Positions 24,056 to 32,313 of a stretch of DNA of 64,000 nt are shown here, piece after piece. The first letter of the stretch is position 1, and every line of letters starts with the position of its first letter. The notes beneath the pieces were generated by a model. That model was not told the origin of the DNA. It saw only the letters and a program-made list of their open reading frames with translations, and ran no database searches. A program made the position numbers and the translations under genes. This stretch comes from Actinobacteria bacterium casp-actino5. GTDB taxonomy: Bacteria > Actinomycetota > Acidimicrobiia > Acidimicrobiales > Ilumatobacteraceae. Location: assembly GCA_001510385.1 (NCBI GenBank), contig LFFE01000007.1, positions 124,001 to 188,000 of the forward strand, in the 5' to 3' direction.

Positions 24056-25369
24056 TCAGCCTCCGAGACGAGATATTCCGCGCATATACGGTGACAAGAC
24101 CTCTGGAATGTTGACGCTTCCATCAGCCTGCCGATGCGTTTCAAGAATTGCTGCCCACACTCGAGGAACGGCAAGCGCCGAACCGTTTAAGGTGTGAACA
24201 AGCACGGTGCCCTTCATTGGCTTGCCGTCGGCATCAACCTGGCGATGGCGAATATCTGCCCGGCGAGCTTGGTAGTCAGAGAACCACGACACCGATGAGA
24301 CTTCGAGCCACTGACCACACCCTGGCGCGTACACCTCGATATCGAAAGAACGATGGTGACTTTGCCCTAAATCTCCAGTGCAAATTTCAATCACCCGATG
24401 ATGCAGCCCGAGAGAGGAAATCATTCGCTCAACGCGAGCCACCATATCGATGAGCAATTGGGGGGCTTGCTCAGCAGCTGCCAACGCCAAAATTTCGACT
24501 TTGTCGAACTCATGTGAGCGGAGCATCCCTCGAGTATCTCGCCCTGCTGACCCTGCCTCACGGCGGAAACATGGGCTAAAGGCCATAAAACGCATCGGGA
24601 GATCTGCCGCATCGAGAATCTCGCCGCTATACATCGAGGTCAGAGGAACCTCCGCGGTTGGAATGCACCACAGATCATCACGTTCGATGGCGTAGGCATC
24701 ATCGGCAAATTTTGGCAGCTGGCCTGTCGACGTCAACGTCGCCGTTGAGACAAGCGATGGTGGACGAATCTCTTCGAACTCATCTGCATTGCTGTCGAGC
24801 GCATATTGGCACAGCGCTCGTGCCAATGTTGCTCCCGCACCGCGCTGCATCGTAAACATTGATGCCGCAATTTTTGTCGCACGTTCGTTATCGAGAATGC
24901 CAAGCAATTCACCGATTTCCCAGTGTGGGACTCGCTGGTGTTCGGCGAAACCATCGATGCCTCCCTCGGGAAGAAACGGACCATTAACCACCGGGTTGTC
25001 ATCTTCACTTGCTCCATCTGGAACGTCTCGGTGAGGCACATTTGGGATGTGAAGGAGTAACTCGTGCATCTTCGCCGAGAGCACTTCGTGATCCCGCTCG
25101 ATACGAGAAACGTCGTCGCCCAGGGCCCGACTCTGTGCTTGAACGGCTTCGGCTTGCTCGACATTGCCATCTCGACGCAATTGACCGACTTCGCGAGAGA
25201 GTTCATTTATTCGAGCGCGAGCCTCGTCGCGCTCAGCAGTAATCTCTCTCAACCGCCGGTCGAGCTCAAGAACCTCCTCGACCTGAGAATCACATGATGA
25301 ATCACCGCGACGCGCCAGCGCGGCACAGATTTCATCAGCGTGCTCTCGGAGCTGTCGAACATCAATCAC
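24056..25369 (-). CDS. serS: Seryl-tRNA synthetase
   Basis: 437 aa. N-terminal helical arm for tRNA-Ser (residues about 1-110). Class II core with motif 2 PCFRREAGSAGRDTRGMLRSHEFDKVE and motif 3 LNGSALAVPRVWAAILE. Standard bacterial length. It follows ctaG by 17 bases in the same direction, so it may be carried on the oxidase transcript. No T-box leader is visible in that short gap. Confidence 0.97.
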   Translation of the reverse strand: MIDVRQLREHADEICAALARRGDSSCDSQVEEVLELDRRLREITAERDEARARINELSREVGQLRRDGNVEQAEAVQAQSRALGDDVSRIERDHEVLSAKMHELLLHIPNVPHRDVPDGASEDDNPVVNGPFLPEGGIDGFAEHQRVPHWEIGELLGILDNERATKIAASMFTMQRGAGATLARALCQYALDSNADEFEEIRPPSLVSTATLTSTGQLPKFADDAYAIERDDLWCIPTAEVPLTSMYSGEILDAADLPMRFMAFSPCFRREAGSAGRDTRGMLRSHEFDKVEILALAAAEQAPQLLIDMVARVERMISSLGLHHRVIEICTGDLGQSHHRSFDIEVYAPGCGQWLEVSSVSWFSDYQARRADIRHRQVDADGKPMKGTVLVHTLNGSALAVPRVWAAILETHRQADGSVNIPEVLSPYMRGISRLGG

Positions 25370-25386
25370 GATGCCGAGGCTACCGG

Positions 25387-26325
25387 TCAGTCCTCTTCAC
25401 GTGCAGGTGCAGAGCGCGCAAAGGCGGCCTCCACATCGGCCGTGGTGAGAGGAGCCTCCCCAGCAGCTTCGTCAGCCGGTACAGAATTTCTGCGATAGTC
25501 GTGGCTATTCCTGAACTGCTTCGCGTATTGAATGAAGTACCCGATAATGAGCGCCCAAAGGAACATTCCCGCCATCGTCTTCATGATCGCACCAGCAAGT
25601 TGCTGATCCTCAGCAAGCGAAAGCCCCCATAAACGCACAGGCCGGGCATACGCCTCGTACACCGCCGACTCAGCAAAGGTAAGGAACGCGGCCGGAATTG
25701 TAGGAATAATCGATTGTGCGAAGAGGTAGATGCCTTTACCGAGCGGTCCGAGCTGAAATTCAGGAATCGGGCCAACAACTGGCATCCACATCAGAAGCGC
25801 CGAGGAGACGACGAGCACGTGAAGGAGATAGTGCAATGCGCCATTCCAGTAACCATCACCAACGGAGGCGTTCACCAGCGACGGAAGGTGCGTGAGCAAG
25901 GTCGCTCCGTTGAACAACAGGGCAGCAACAACCGGACGCGTCAGGAACCGCATCGCCTGATACACCGAACCATTTCCGATGAGCACGCGCATCAGCCAGG
26001 TTGGTGTCGCAAGCAACGCCAACGGCGGAAGCCAAAACGACAGCGCCATGTGTTGAACCATGTGCACCGAATAGAGATAGTCCTCGCTGATGTCGTGAAC
26101 CGGCCAATCGCTCGATATCCACAGCACAGTGATCGCCGCGACAAACGAAATGGTGTTTGACTTGCTCAACACCGGCTGTCCGGGTTGAACCGCTTTTGGT
26201 CCGATCACCCTCACCGTATAAATAAATGCGGCCGTGAGAAAGCTGGCGAGTAGCCAGACCTCTGGATGCGGTACAAACTTCCAGGGATTAACCGAGATGT
26301 CGACCTGCGCCAACATCGAGTTCAT
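25387..26325 (-). CDS. ctaG: Cytochrome c oxidase assembly protein, caa3 CtaG type
   Basis: 312 aa, about seven membrane helices. Matches the Bacillus-type CtaG (caa3) family that helps assemble the caa3 oxidase: conserved WPVHDISEDYLYSVHMVQHMALSFWLPPLALLATP with its His pattern, then a C-terminal acidic tail. It is unrelated to the Cox11-type CtaG. Located just after subunit IV in the oxidase operon, as expected. Confidence 0.92.
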   Translation of the reverse strand: MNSMLAQVDISVNPWKFVPHPEVWLLASFLTAAFIYTVRVIGPKAVQPGQPVLSKSNTISFVAAITVLWISSDWPVHDISEDYLYSVHMVQHMALSFWLPPLALLATPTWLMRVLIGNGSVYQAMRFLTRPVVAALLFNGATLLTHLPSLVNASVGDGYWNGALHYLLHVLVVSSALLMWMPVVGPIPEFQLGPLGKGIYLFAQSIIPTIPAAFLTFAESAVYEAYARPVRLWGLSLAEDQQLAGAIMKTMAGMFLWALIIGYFIQYAKQFRNSHDYRRNSVPADEAAGEAPLTTADVEAAFARSAPAREED

Positions 26326-26331
26326 GTCACC

Positions 26332-26661
26332 TCAGCTCTGGAAGAAATGCAGTGTTGCAAGGAACACGGCATAACAACCAACTGCCAGCGTCATGCCGAT
26401 GTAGAACATGAGGCTGAACAACTTTGAGTCAAACTTCAGGTGCATAAAGTACAACAACACCATGAAAAACTTGACTGCCATCAAGATGAGAAGTCCAGGA
26501 AGGAACGCCGCACCCAATTGTTCTTGGGTGTAGCTAAATACCACCTCAACGGCAGTGATCACGGCAAGGAAAATTGCGATCTTGATATATCCGAGATCGG
26601 TGAGACCATGCTCAGCATGCTCATCGCCGTGAGTGTCATGTTGTTCTGTGGCCGTACTCAT
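26332..26661 (-). CDS. Cytochrome c oxidase subunit IV (CyoD/CtaF-like)
   Basis: 109 aa with a His-rich N-terminus (EQHDTHGDEHAEHG) and three membrane helices. KFFMVLLYFMHLKFDSKLF is the signature of the short subunit IV of bacterial oxidases. Six bases separate it from ctaG and 16 from subunit III. Structural accessory subunit of the caa3 oxidase. Confidence 0.92.
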   Translation of the reverse strand: MSTATEQHDTHGDEHAEHGLTDLGYIKIAIFLAVITAVEVVFSYTQEQLGAAFLPGLLILMAVKFFMVLLYFMHLKFDSKLFSLMFYIGMTLAVGCYAVFLATLHFFQS

Positions 26662-26677
26662 GTCAACTCAATTCTTA

Positions 26678-27292
26678 TCAGGCTGGGATCAGGTACACGA
26701 GGGTGAAGATGAGGATCCACACCACGTCGACAAAGTGCCAGTAGAGACCGAACAGTTCAACAACTTCCTTCTTGTCGCCAACAACTTTGTTCTTCGAGAT
26801 CATTCCAACGAGCGACATCAACATGATGATGCCGACGCTCACGTGAACACCGTGGAACCCAGTGAGCGTGAAGAAACTCGATGAAAAGAGGCTCGTCGTG
26901 AAGCCGAGACCCTCACGGTAAAAGGTGGTGAATTCGTACACCTGACCAGCAACAAACAGAGCGCCAAGCAGGGCGGTTACCGACAACCACAGTTTCGTAT
27001 TTCGATCATCATCACGATTCGCTGATGACACTGCCAACACCATGGTGAGCGACGACATCAGAAGCACAAAGCTTGAAGCAGAGGTGAATGGGATATCCCA
27101 TACCTGGTCTGGGCCAAGGTTTGCCGAGTGGCGACCTCGATACAGCATGTAGGTCGAGATAAGTCCACCGAAGAGCAAACACTCCGAGCCGAGGAACATC
27201 CACATTGCCAACTTGTTGTTTGACAACCCGGTTGACGTGTGGTGGGCACCGTGATCGACGTGATCGTCGGCGTGAACTGCAGTATCAGCCAT
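26678..27292 (-). CDS. ctaE: Cytochrome c oxidase subunit III
   Basis: 204 aa, five membrane helices. Conserved WMFLGSECLLFGGLISTYMLYR and the C-terminal FFTLTGFHGVHVSVGIIMLM, WHFVDVVWILIFTLVYLI. Start chosen at the ATG at 27292 (MADTAVHADDHVDHGAH); it overlaps the ctaD stop by eight bases. A longer open frame to 27406 would run inside ctaD and is not family-like. Part of the proton-pumping oxidase core. Confidence 0.95.
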   Translation of the reverse strand: MADTAVHADDHVDHGAHHTSTGLSNNKLAMWMFLGSECLLFGGLISTYMLYRGRHSANLGPDQVWDIPFTSASSFVLLMSSLTMVLAVSSANRDDDRNTKLWLSVTALLGALFVAGQVYEFTTFYREGLGFTTSLFSSSFFTLTGFHGVHVSVGIIMLMSLVGMISKNKVVGDKKEVVELFGLYWHFVDVVWILIFTLVYLIPA

Positions 27293-29291
27293 GAGATGCA
27301 ACCTCCATCGAAGTGCCAGTCGGCGGGTCGTAATCCTCTTCAGGGGCGGTATGCGGCTCAAGACCCCATCCGTAGAACGAGACCAGCGCAAGGACCGCTC
27401 CACCAAGAAGAAGGAACAAGTTGTAAATCACGCCATACGCCATGATCGGAAGGCTGAACGCCAACAAGATCGGCCAATATGAAGGTGATGGCAGGTGAAT
27501 ATGACCATCGGCATTTTTCTCTTCCTCGGCAAGAACTTCTTCGGCAGTTGCAACTTGGTGGAACTCATGATGGCCGTCAGCGCCACGATCCTCGTACTTG
27601 CGATGGAAGAACTCATCGAGGTGGCCAACCTGCGGCACGCGGTCGAAGTTGTGCTCTTTCGGTGGGTTGGTGGTGATCCACTCCAGGCTGCGGGCATCCC
27701 AAGGGTCAAGTGGTGCTTTCTCGGTTCCTTTGCGATGCGAAACATAAATGTTCACGAAGAACAACAAGACGCCAAGTGCAAGCACAAATGTGCCGATGGA
27801 CGCAACGAGGTTCCAGAAACCGATGTTGAAGAACCCCTCGCCTGCACGGTTCTCAGTCCACTGATACATACGTCGTGGCTGACCTTGCAAACCAATGATG
27901 TGCATCGGTCCGAACGTGAGGTTCATACCGATAATGGTGAGCCAGAAGTTGACCCGACCGAGACGCTCGTTGAGCATCTTGCCAAACATCTTGGGCCACC
28001 AGTAGTACATGCCCGCAAACAAGCCGAGTACTGCGCCACCAAAAATCACGTAGTGGAAGTGAGCAACGATGTAATACGTGTCAGTCTGTTGAGTATCAGA
28101 AGGTGCAACCGAGTGGGTGACGCCAGACAGACCGCCAATGGTGAACTGGATAATGACACCTACTGCATACAGCATTGGAACAGTGAATTTGATCTTTCCA
28201 CCCCACATCGTGAGGGTCCAGTTCACGATCTTCACACCGGTCGGAATGGCAATCGCCATGGTTGCCACGGAGAAAGCCGCAACAGAAATCGGACCAAGTC
28301 CGGAAGCGAACATGTGGTGAGCCCACACACCCCAGCCAACGAATCCGATCGCTGCGCCAGAGAAGACGATCAGCGGGTAACCAAATAGTGGCTTCTTCGA
28401 GAACACCGGGAGAATTTCTGACACGATGCCAAAGCTCGGAAGAACGAGGATGTACACCTCGGGGTGACCGAAGATCCAGAACAAGTGCTGCCACAACAGC
28501 GGGTCGGCACCAGCTTCCACGGTAAAGAATGTTGCATCGAAACTGCGCTGGAACATCAACATGAACAACGCCACGGTGATGACTGGCATAGCGAACAACA
28601 AGAGGAACTGCACCACCATCACCATCCAGGTGAAGATCGGCAACTTCATCAAACTCATACCCGGGGCCCTCATGTTGATCACCGTCACGATGAGGTTGAT
28701 GGCGCCGGTGAGAGAAGCAATACCAGTGATCTGCAGACCGAGACCCCAGAAGTCAACGCCGTTCGATGGAGAGAACGCAACCGATGAGTTCGGGGCGTAC
28801 ATAAACCAGCCGCCATCGGCTCCACCACCGAGGAACCATGAGGTGTTCAAGAAGAGGCCACCAAATAGGAACGCCCAAAAGCCAAACGCATTGATGCGCG
28901 GGAAAGCGACGTCGCGGGCACCGATCTGAAGCGGCACAAAGTAGTTTGCGAAAGCAGCCGCCATCGGCATCACGAACAAGAACACCATCGTGGTGGCATG
29001 CATCGTGAACATCTGGTTGTACTTGTCGGCCGACAACACTGTCCCATTCGGCCCAGCGAGTTGCAAACGGATGAGCATTGCTTCAATGCCACCGACCACG
29101 AAGAAAAACATGGCAACAACGCCATACATAATTCCGAGTTTCTTATGGTCGATCGTAAACAGCCACGACTTCCATCCGGTTGTTTCAACAGGACGACGGA
29201 AGACTCCGTACGACGACTCTGGAGTCGCCTCTGAAGGCGTCGATTGATCGACGACTTCTACTTCATCAGAGGGGCGTTCAATGATTGCCAT
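27285..29291 (-). CDS. ctaD: Cytochrome c oxidase subunit I (caa3 type) with C-terminal two-helix extension
   Basis: 668 aa, catalytic subunit reducing O2 to water. All six metal/heme His are present: H98 (MHATTM), H276 with E278 and Y280 (FGHPEVY), H325-H326 (WAHHMF), and H411 and H413 (VAHFHYVIF). Residues about 590-650 form an extra His/Glu-rich linker and two more helices (SPSYWPILLAF, LLLGGAVLALVSFYGWGLEP), resembling a fused small subunit IV-like segment. Seven bases after ctaC. A-type oxidase by HPEVY. Confidence 0.97.
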   Translation of the reverse strand: MAIIERPSDEVEVVDQSTPSEATPESSYGVFRRPVETTGWKSWLFTIDHKKLGIMYGVVAMFFFVVGGIEAMLIRLQLAGPNGTVLSADKYNQMFTMHATTMVFLFVMPMAAAFANYFVPLQIGARDVAFPRINAFGFWAFLFGGLFLNTSWFLGGGADGGWFMYAPNSSVAFSPSNGVDFWGLGLQITGIASLTGAINLIVTVINMRAPGMSLMKLPIFTWMVMVVQFLLLFAMPVITVALFMLMFQRSFDATFFTVEAGADPLLWQHLFWIFGHPEVYILVLPSFGIVSEILPVFSKKPLFGYPLIVFSGAAIGFVGWGVWAHHMFASGLGPISVAAFSVATMAIAIPTGVKIVNWTLTMWGGKIKFTVPMLYAVGVIIQFTIGGLSGVTHSVAPSDTQQTDTYYIVAHFHYVIFGGAVLGLFAGMYYWWPKMFGKMLNERLGRVNFWLTIIGMNLTFGPMHIIGLQGQPRRMYQWTENRAGEGFFNIGFWNLVASIGTFVLALGVLLFFVNIYVSHRKGTEKAPLDPWDARSLEWITTNPPKEHNFDRVPQVGHLDEFFHRKYEDRGADGHHEFHQVATAEEVLAEEEKNADGHIHLPSPSYWPILLAFSLPIMAYGVIYNLFLLLGGAVLALVSFYGWGLEPHTAPEEDYDPPTGTSMEVASHG

Positions 29292-29298
29292 CTGTTAC

Positions 29299-30597
29299 TC
29301 ACTTCCGCTCAAGGAGGTAGGCGATTAATTGATCGATTTGGTCTTCGCTCAGACCGAGATACGGCATTCCTCTAACCTTGCCGTCGGTCTGCTCCAGCGT
29401 TGCTGGATCGGCGTACATTGGCTTCTTCGCAGGAGCATTACGTAGCCATTCACGAAGGTCAATCTCGTTGAGGCAGTCCTGCGAGACTCCAGCCAAGTAC
29501 TTGTCACCGAATTCCTCGGGACTGGACTCCCACACGTCGGCGCGACATTCAGGGGTGAGAAGATCCCAGGTAGCACCTGCAAATGTGTTTCGAACCATGA
29601 GATTCGTCAAGTTTGGCGCTGCTCCGGAGTACACAAACTGGTCTGGGTATGACACAACGATGTTGCCGTTGTTCGGATCTAGGAGGCCGTTGACTTGGTG
29701 ACAACGCGAACACTGGGCAATAAAGGTTGTTTCACCTTCCGCCGCCAGGCTGCCCTCCTGAGGCGCTTGGTACGGCTCTAATTCATTATCAAGCCACTTC
29801 TGGAAATCTGCAGACTCGAGCACCACCGTCTCCATACGCATATTTGCGTGAGAGAGTCCACAGAACTCGGTGCATTGGCCGGCGTAAATACCGGGAGTAT
29901 CTGACTCAAGACGAAGGAAGTGGACTCGCCCAGGCACCATGTCGCGCTTGCCATTTAGGCGCGGGATCCAGTAACTGTGGATGACATCTCGGCTCGTACC
30001 GCGCAGTAGCACCTTCGTATTCGCCGGAATTACTAGCTGACCCGACGTGATAATTGGGCTTGCCTCAACGGCTGAAGGGGCATAACCGCAGATGGTGCCA
30101 TCTGCTCCGACTTCGTAGTCATATTCCCACCACCACTGCTGACCAGTCACGTTGATCACGCACTCTGTGTCATCGGTTGCATTGAGCGCCATCACAACGC
30201 CCACCGTTGGAATCGCAATCGCCGCAAGAATCACCGCTGGAATCGCAATGAAGAGATACTCGAGCCAGGCCTTGCCGTGAGCCTGCTCGGGAATCGGCTG
30301 GCCCTTATCGCGGTACTTCACCACGGTGACGGCAATGAAGGCCATCACAATGACGCCAACAACACCGGCAGTGAGGAACACCGGCCACTGCAGGTCTTGG
30401 ATCTTCTGTGCATTTGCACCGGCAGGCTTCCAGGTGTCCTGGGGAGCATCGGTTGCACACCCTGCAAGCAGGGCGGCCGCCGACAGACCGGCACCAGCAG
30501 TGGCTAGTTTGCGACCTCGCGAACTCATGTTCTCAAGAATAGGAGTCGAATCATTCGAAGTAGACATGGTGCGATCGTGAACCTTCAGGTGACTCAT
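29299..30597 (-). CDS. ctaC: Cytochrome c oxidase subunit II with C-terminal cytochrome c domain
   Basis: 432 aa. Lipoprotein-like signal (ALLAGC), two membrane helices, a CuA cupredoxin domain (VTGQQWWWEYDYE and the ligand loop GQCTEFCGLSHANM), then a heme c domain with QCSRCH at about residue 305 and an axial Met near the end (RGMPYLGLS). This makes the enzyme caa3-type. The ATG at 30597 is preferred because GAGGTGG lies seven bases upstream and it overlaps the previous stop by four bases. Later ATGs at 30567 and 30528 are alternatives that would trim the N-terminus before the lipobox. Confidence 0.95.
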   Translation of the reverse strand: MSHLKVHDRTMSTSNDSTPILENMSSRGRKLATAGAGLSAAALLAGCATDAPQDTWKPAGANAQKIQDLQWPVFLTAGVVGVIVMAFIAVTVVKYRDKGQPIPEQAHGKAWLEYLFIAIPAVILAAIAIPTVGVVMALNATDDTECVINVTGQQWWWEYDYEVGADGTICGYAPSAVEASPIITSGQLVIPANTKVLLRGTSRDVIHSYWIPRLNGKRDMVPGRVHFLRLESDTPGIYAGQCTEFCGLSHANMRMETVVLESADFQKWLDNELEPYQAPQEGSLAAEGETTFIAQCSRCHQVNGLLDPNNGNIVVSYPDQFVYSGAAPNLTNLMVRNTFAGATWDLLTPECRADVWESSPEEFGDKYLAGVSQDCLNEIDLREWLRNAPAKKPMYADPATLEQTDGKVRGMPYLGLSEDQIDQLIAYLLERK

Positions 30598-31721
30598 GGC
30601 ACAACCACCTCGATCCGCTCGTCGAGACCTGCGACTACGAAGGCGTAGCCACCTGACTCTTCGACAGCTGGATCGAAACTTGGTGCTGTGTAGTTAATGG
30701 TGAGAAGTTGAACTCCGCCCTCTTCAATGAGTGCAGTACAGAGACGAGCTGGAGAACCCTCAACATCCGCCAACTCGGCAATAAAGCGGCGTGGTTCAGC
30801 CGTTTCATTTCGGAACAAAATGTTGTTCGGGTTTGAACGAGGCAACTGAATCATTCCGCTCTTTGGGGTTTTGAGGCCAGGACGGATATACGACAAGCCG
30901 TTTTCGCTGAGTGTCACCTCGGCCGATGAGTTTGCCTTTCCTGCGACGGTCTGGCTTGCGTGCTCATCTGCCGAAATCTCCTCCTCACCGCACTTATCAA
31001 GTTCGGCGTAGTACGCCGTCGTGTGATGTTCCTTGATTTCACGCTCGCCATTTAGTCCGGCAACCGCTCCACCAGCAAGTAGAACCACACTGACAATCGA
31101 GAACAAACCAAACATCTTCGATGCACTGAGCGACCGTGCACGGCTAATCACAGCTCCACCGAAGAGCACGATTGTGGCAACGATTGAGAAGGCGACGATT
31201 GTTGACGACTTTGTCGGAGCTCCCAACATGACACGGCTGAACATGAAGACAATCAGCCCGAGCCCAATCGCTGCAGCAACTGGCATTTCCGCGGTATAGG
31301 CGAGACGACCACGCACCTCACGGTTGTGAGCGGCATCAGATGATGCGCCCTCAGCCCAGCCTTGGAGTAACCACTCTGCCGAGGCTGCAAGCACCACAAC
31401 AAGGCCGATCATGGTGAGTGCTGCGTGGATGACGACTCCTAGAGCAATCAGCACTCCGCCAACAGCAACTCCGATTGGCCAGACCGACGAGGCCGGACGC
31501 GGGGTTGCAGCAGCCGACCCTGAGAAACGTGTGACATCATCTGCGGCGACGTTCGCATCACGGATGAACGCGTTGATTCCTGCAAGGAAGATGAGTCCGG
31601 TGGTCAACGAAACCAACCCGACAGTACCCATGATGCCGCCGATAAGGACGCCATACAGCAGCGTTCCGATAAGGGAAGCTCCGCTTGCCCCGAAAAGAAG
31701 TTTTGAACCGGTGGTGAACAT
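30594..31721 (-). CDS. Unknown membrane protein in the oxidase operon, with exported C-terminal domain
   Basis: 375 aa from the ATG at 31721. About seven membrane helices in residues 1-230 (first FGASGASLIGTLLYGVLIGGIMG), then an extracytoplasmic domain of about 140 residues with a mostly beta pattern (IQLPRSNPNNILFRN, RRFIAEL, GGVQLLTINYTAPS, GYAFVVAGLDERIEVVV). The tail resembles a cupredoxin-like sandwich but lacks an obvious Cys/His/Met copper set; Cys occur in LDKCGEEE and ARLCTAL. It lies between the subunit III paralog and ctaC, overlapping the latter by four bases. No family recognised; a role in the oxidase complex is inferred from position only. Confidence 0.72.
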   Translation of the reverse strand: MFTTGSKLLFGASGASLIGTLLYGVLIGGIMGTVGLVSLTTGLIFLAGINAFIRDANVAADDVTRFSGSAAATPRPASSVWPIGVAVGGVLIALGVVIHAALTMIGLVVVLAASAEWLLQGWAEGASSDAAHNREVRGRLAYTAEMPVAAAIGLGLIVFMFSRVMLGAPTKSSTIVAFSIVATIVLFGGAVISRARSLSASKMFGLFSIVSVVLLAGGAVAGLNGEREIKEHHTTAYYAELDKCGEEEISADEHASQTVAGKANSSAEVTLSENGLSYIRPGLKTPKSGMIQLPRSNPNNILFRNETAEPRRFIAELADVEGSPARLCTALIEEGGVQLLTINYTAPSFDPAVEESGGYAFVVAGLDERIEVVVP

Positions 31722-31734
31722 CAGACTTCTGTCC

Positions 31735-32313
31735 TCACTTCGTGACGTAAACGACGAACCAAACTGCTGAGTAAGCCGCAGCAGCGAAGTACCAATACAA
31801 AGCGTGTGCCGAGACGATCTCGGATTGCCAATCTCGACCGCCAAGGGTTCTAAAGGCCGCAACAACGGTGAAGATGAGGCCGATGATGACGAGTGCCATC
31901 ATGGTGCCGGTGACAGCGTAAAACAATGCGCCGTATGCGCCCTCAGCGAGTTCGACCTCCATCTGGCTATACACGAATGCTTGGGCATTAATGAATGAAA
32001 GTGCCAGTATCGCAACGACCGAAAGGGCAAGTCCGGTATGGCCACGGTCTTGACGGCGAGCAGAGTACACCGCCCATTGAGCGAAGAAACACAGACCGAA
32101 GATGGTGATCAGCATCACGTTTGTCGCAACTTCGGGAATGATGTACTTCATCGGGAAGCGTTCACCAACGTCAACAACGTGCTGACGCTCCAGAAGCCAG
32201 ACGGCCAACATTCCACCGATCAAGGTGGTGCCAGCAAGACCAGCCAACGCTGAGCCAACGAGAAGTTGACGGCGCGGGGCGGGGGCCGGTCCAGATGGTA
32301 GAGCGAGCGTCAT
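31735..32313 (-). CDS. Subunit III-like protein (second heme-copper oxidase subunit III paralog)
   Basis: 192 aa, five membrane helices. Fits the COX3 fold: FPMKYIIPEVATNVMLITIFGLCFFAQWAVYSARRQDR, then SFINAQAFVYSQMEVELAEGAYGALFYAVTGTMM and the C-terminal SAHALYWYFAAAAYSAVWFVVYV, which parallels the ALYWHFVDVVW pattern of CtaE. It is more diverged than CtaE and overlaps the subunit I paralog upstream by four bases, so the two are probably made together. Confidence 0.8.
   Translation of the reverse strand: MTLALPSGPAPAPRRQLLVGSALAGLAGTTLIGGMLAVWLLERQHVVDVGERFPMKYIIPEVATNVMLITIFGLCFFAQWAVYSARRQDRGHTGLALSVVAILALSFINAQAFVYSQMEVELAEGAYGALFYAVTGTMMALVIIGLIFTVVAAFRTLGGRDWQSEIVSAHALYWYFAAAAYSAVWFVVYVTK

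Noticed and set aside
25370-25386. Possible T-box or leader before serS
   Set aside because: Only 17 bases separate ctaG and serS and no T-box elements are present.
27495-28388. Long reading frame of 297 codons on the plus strand
   Set aside because: It lies wholly antisense to ctaD, whose protein is unmistakable. Its own translation is low-complexity and His/Asn-rich with no family resemblance.
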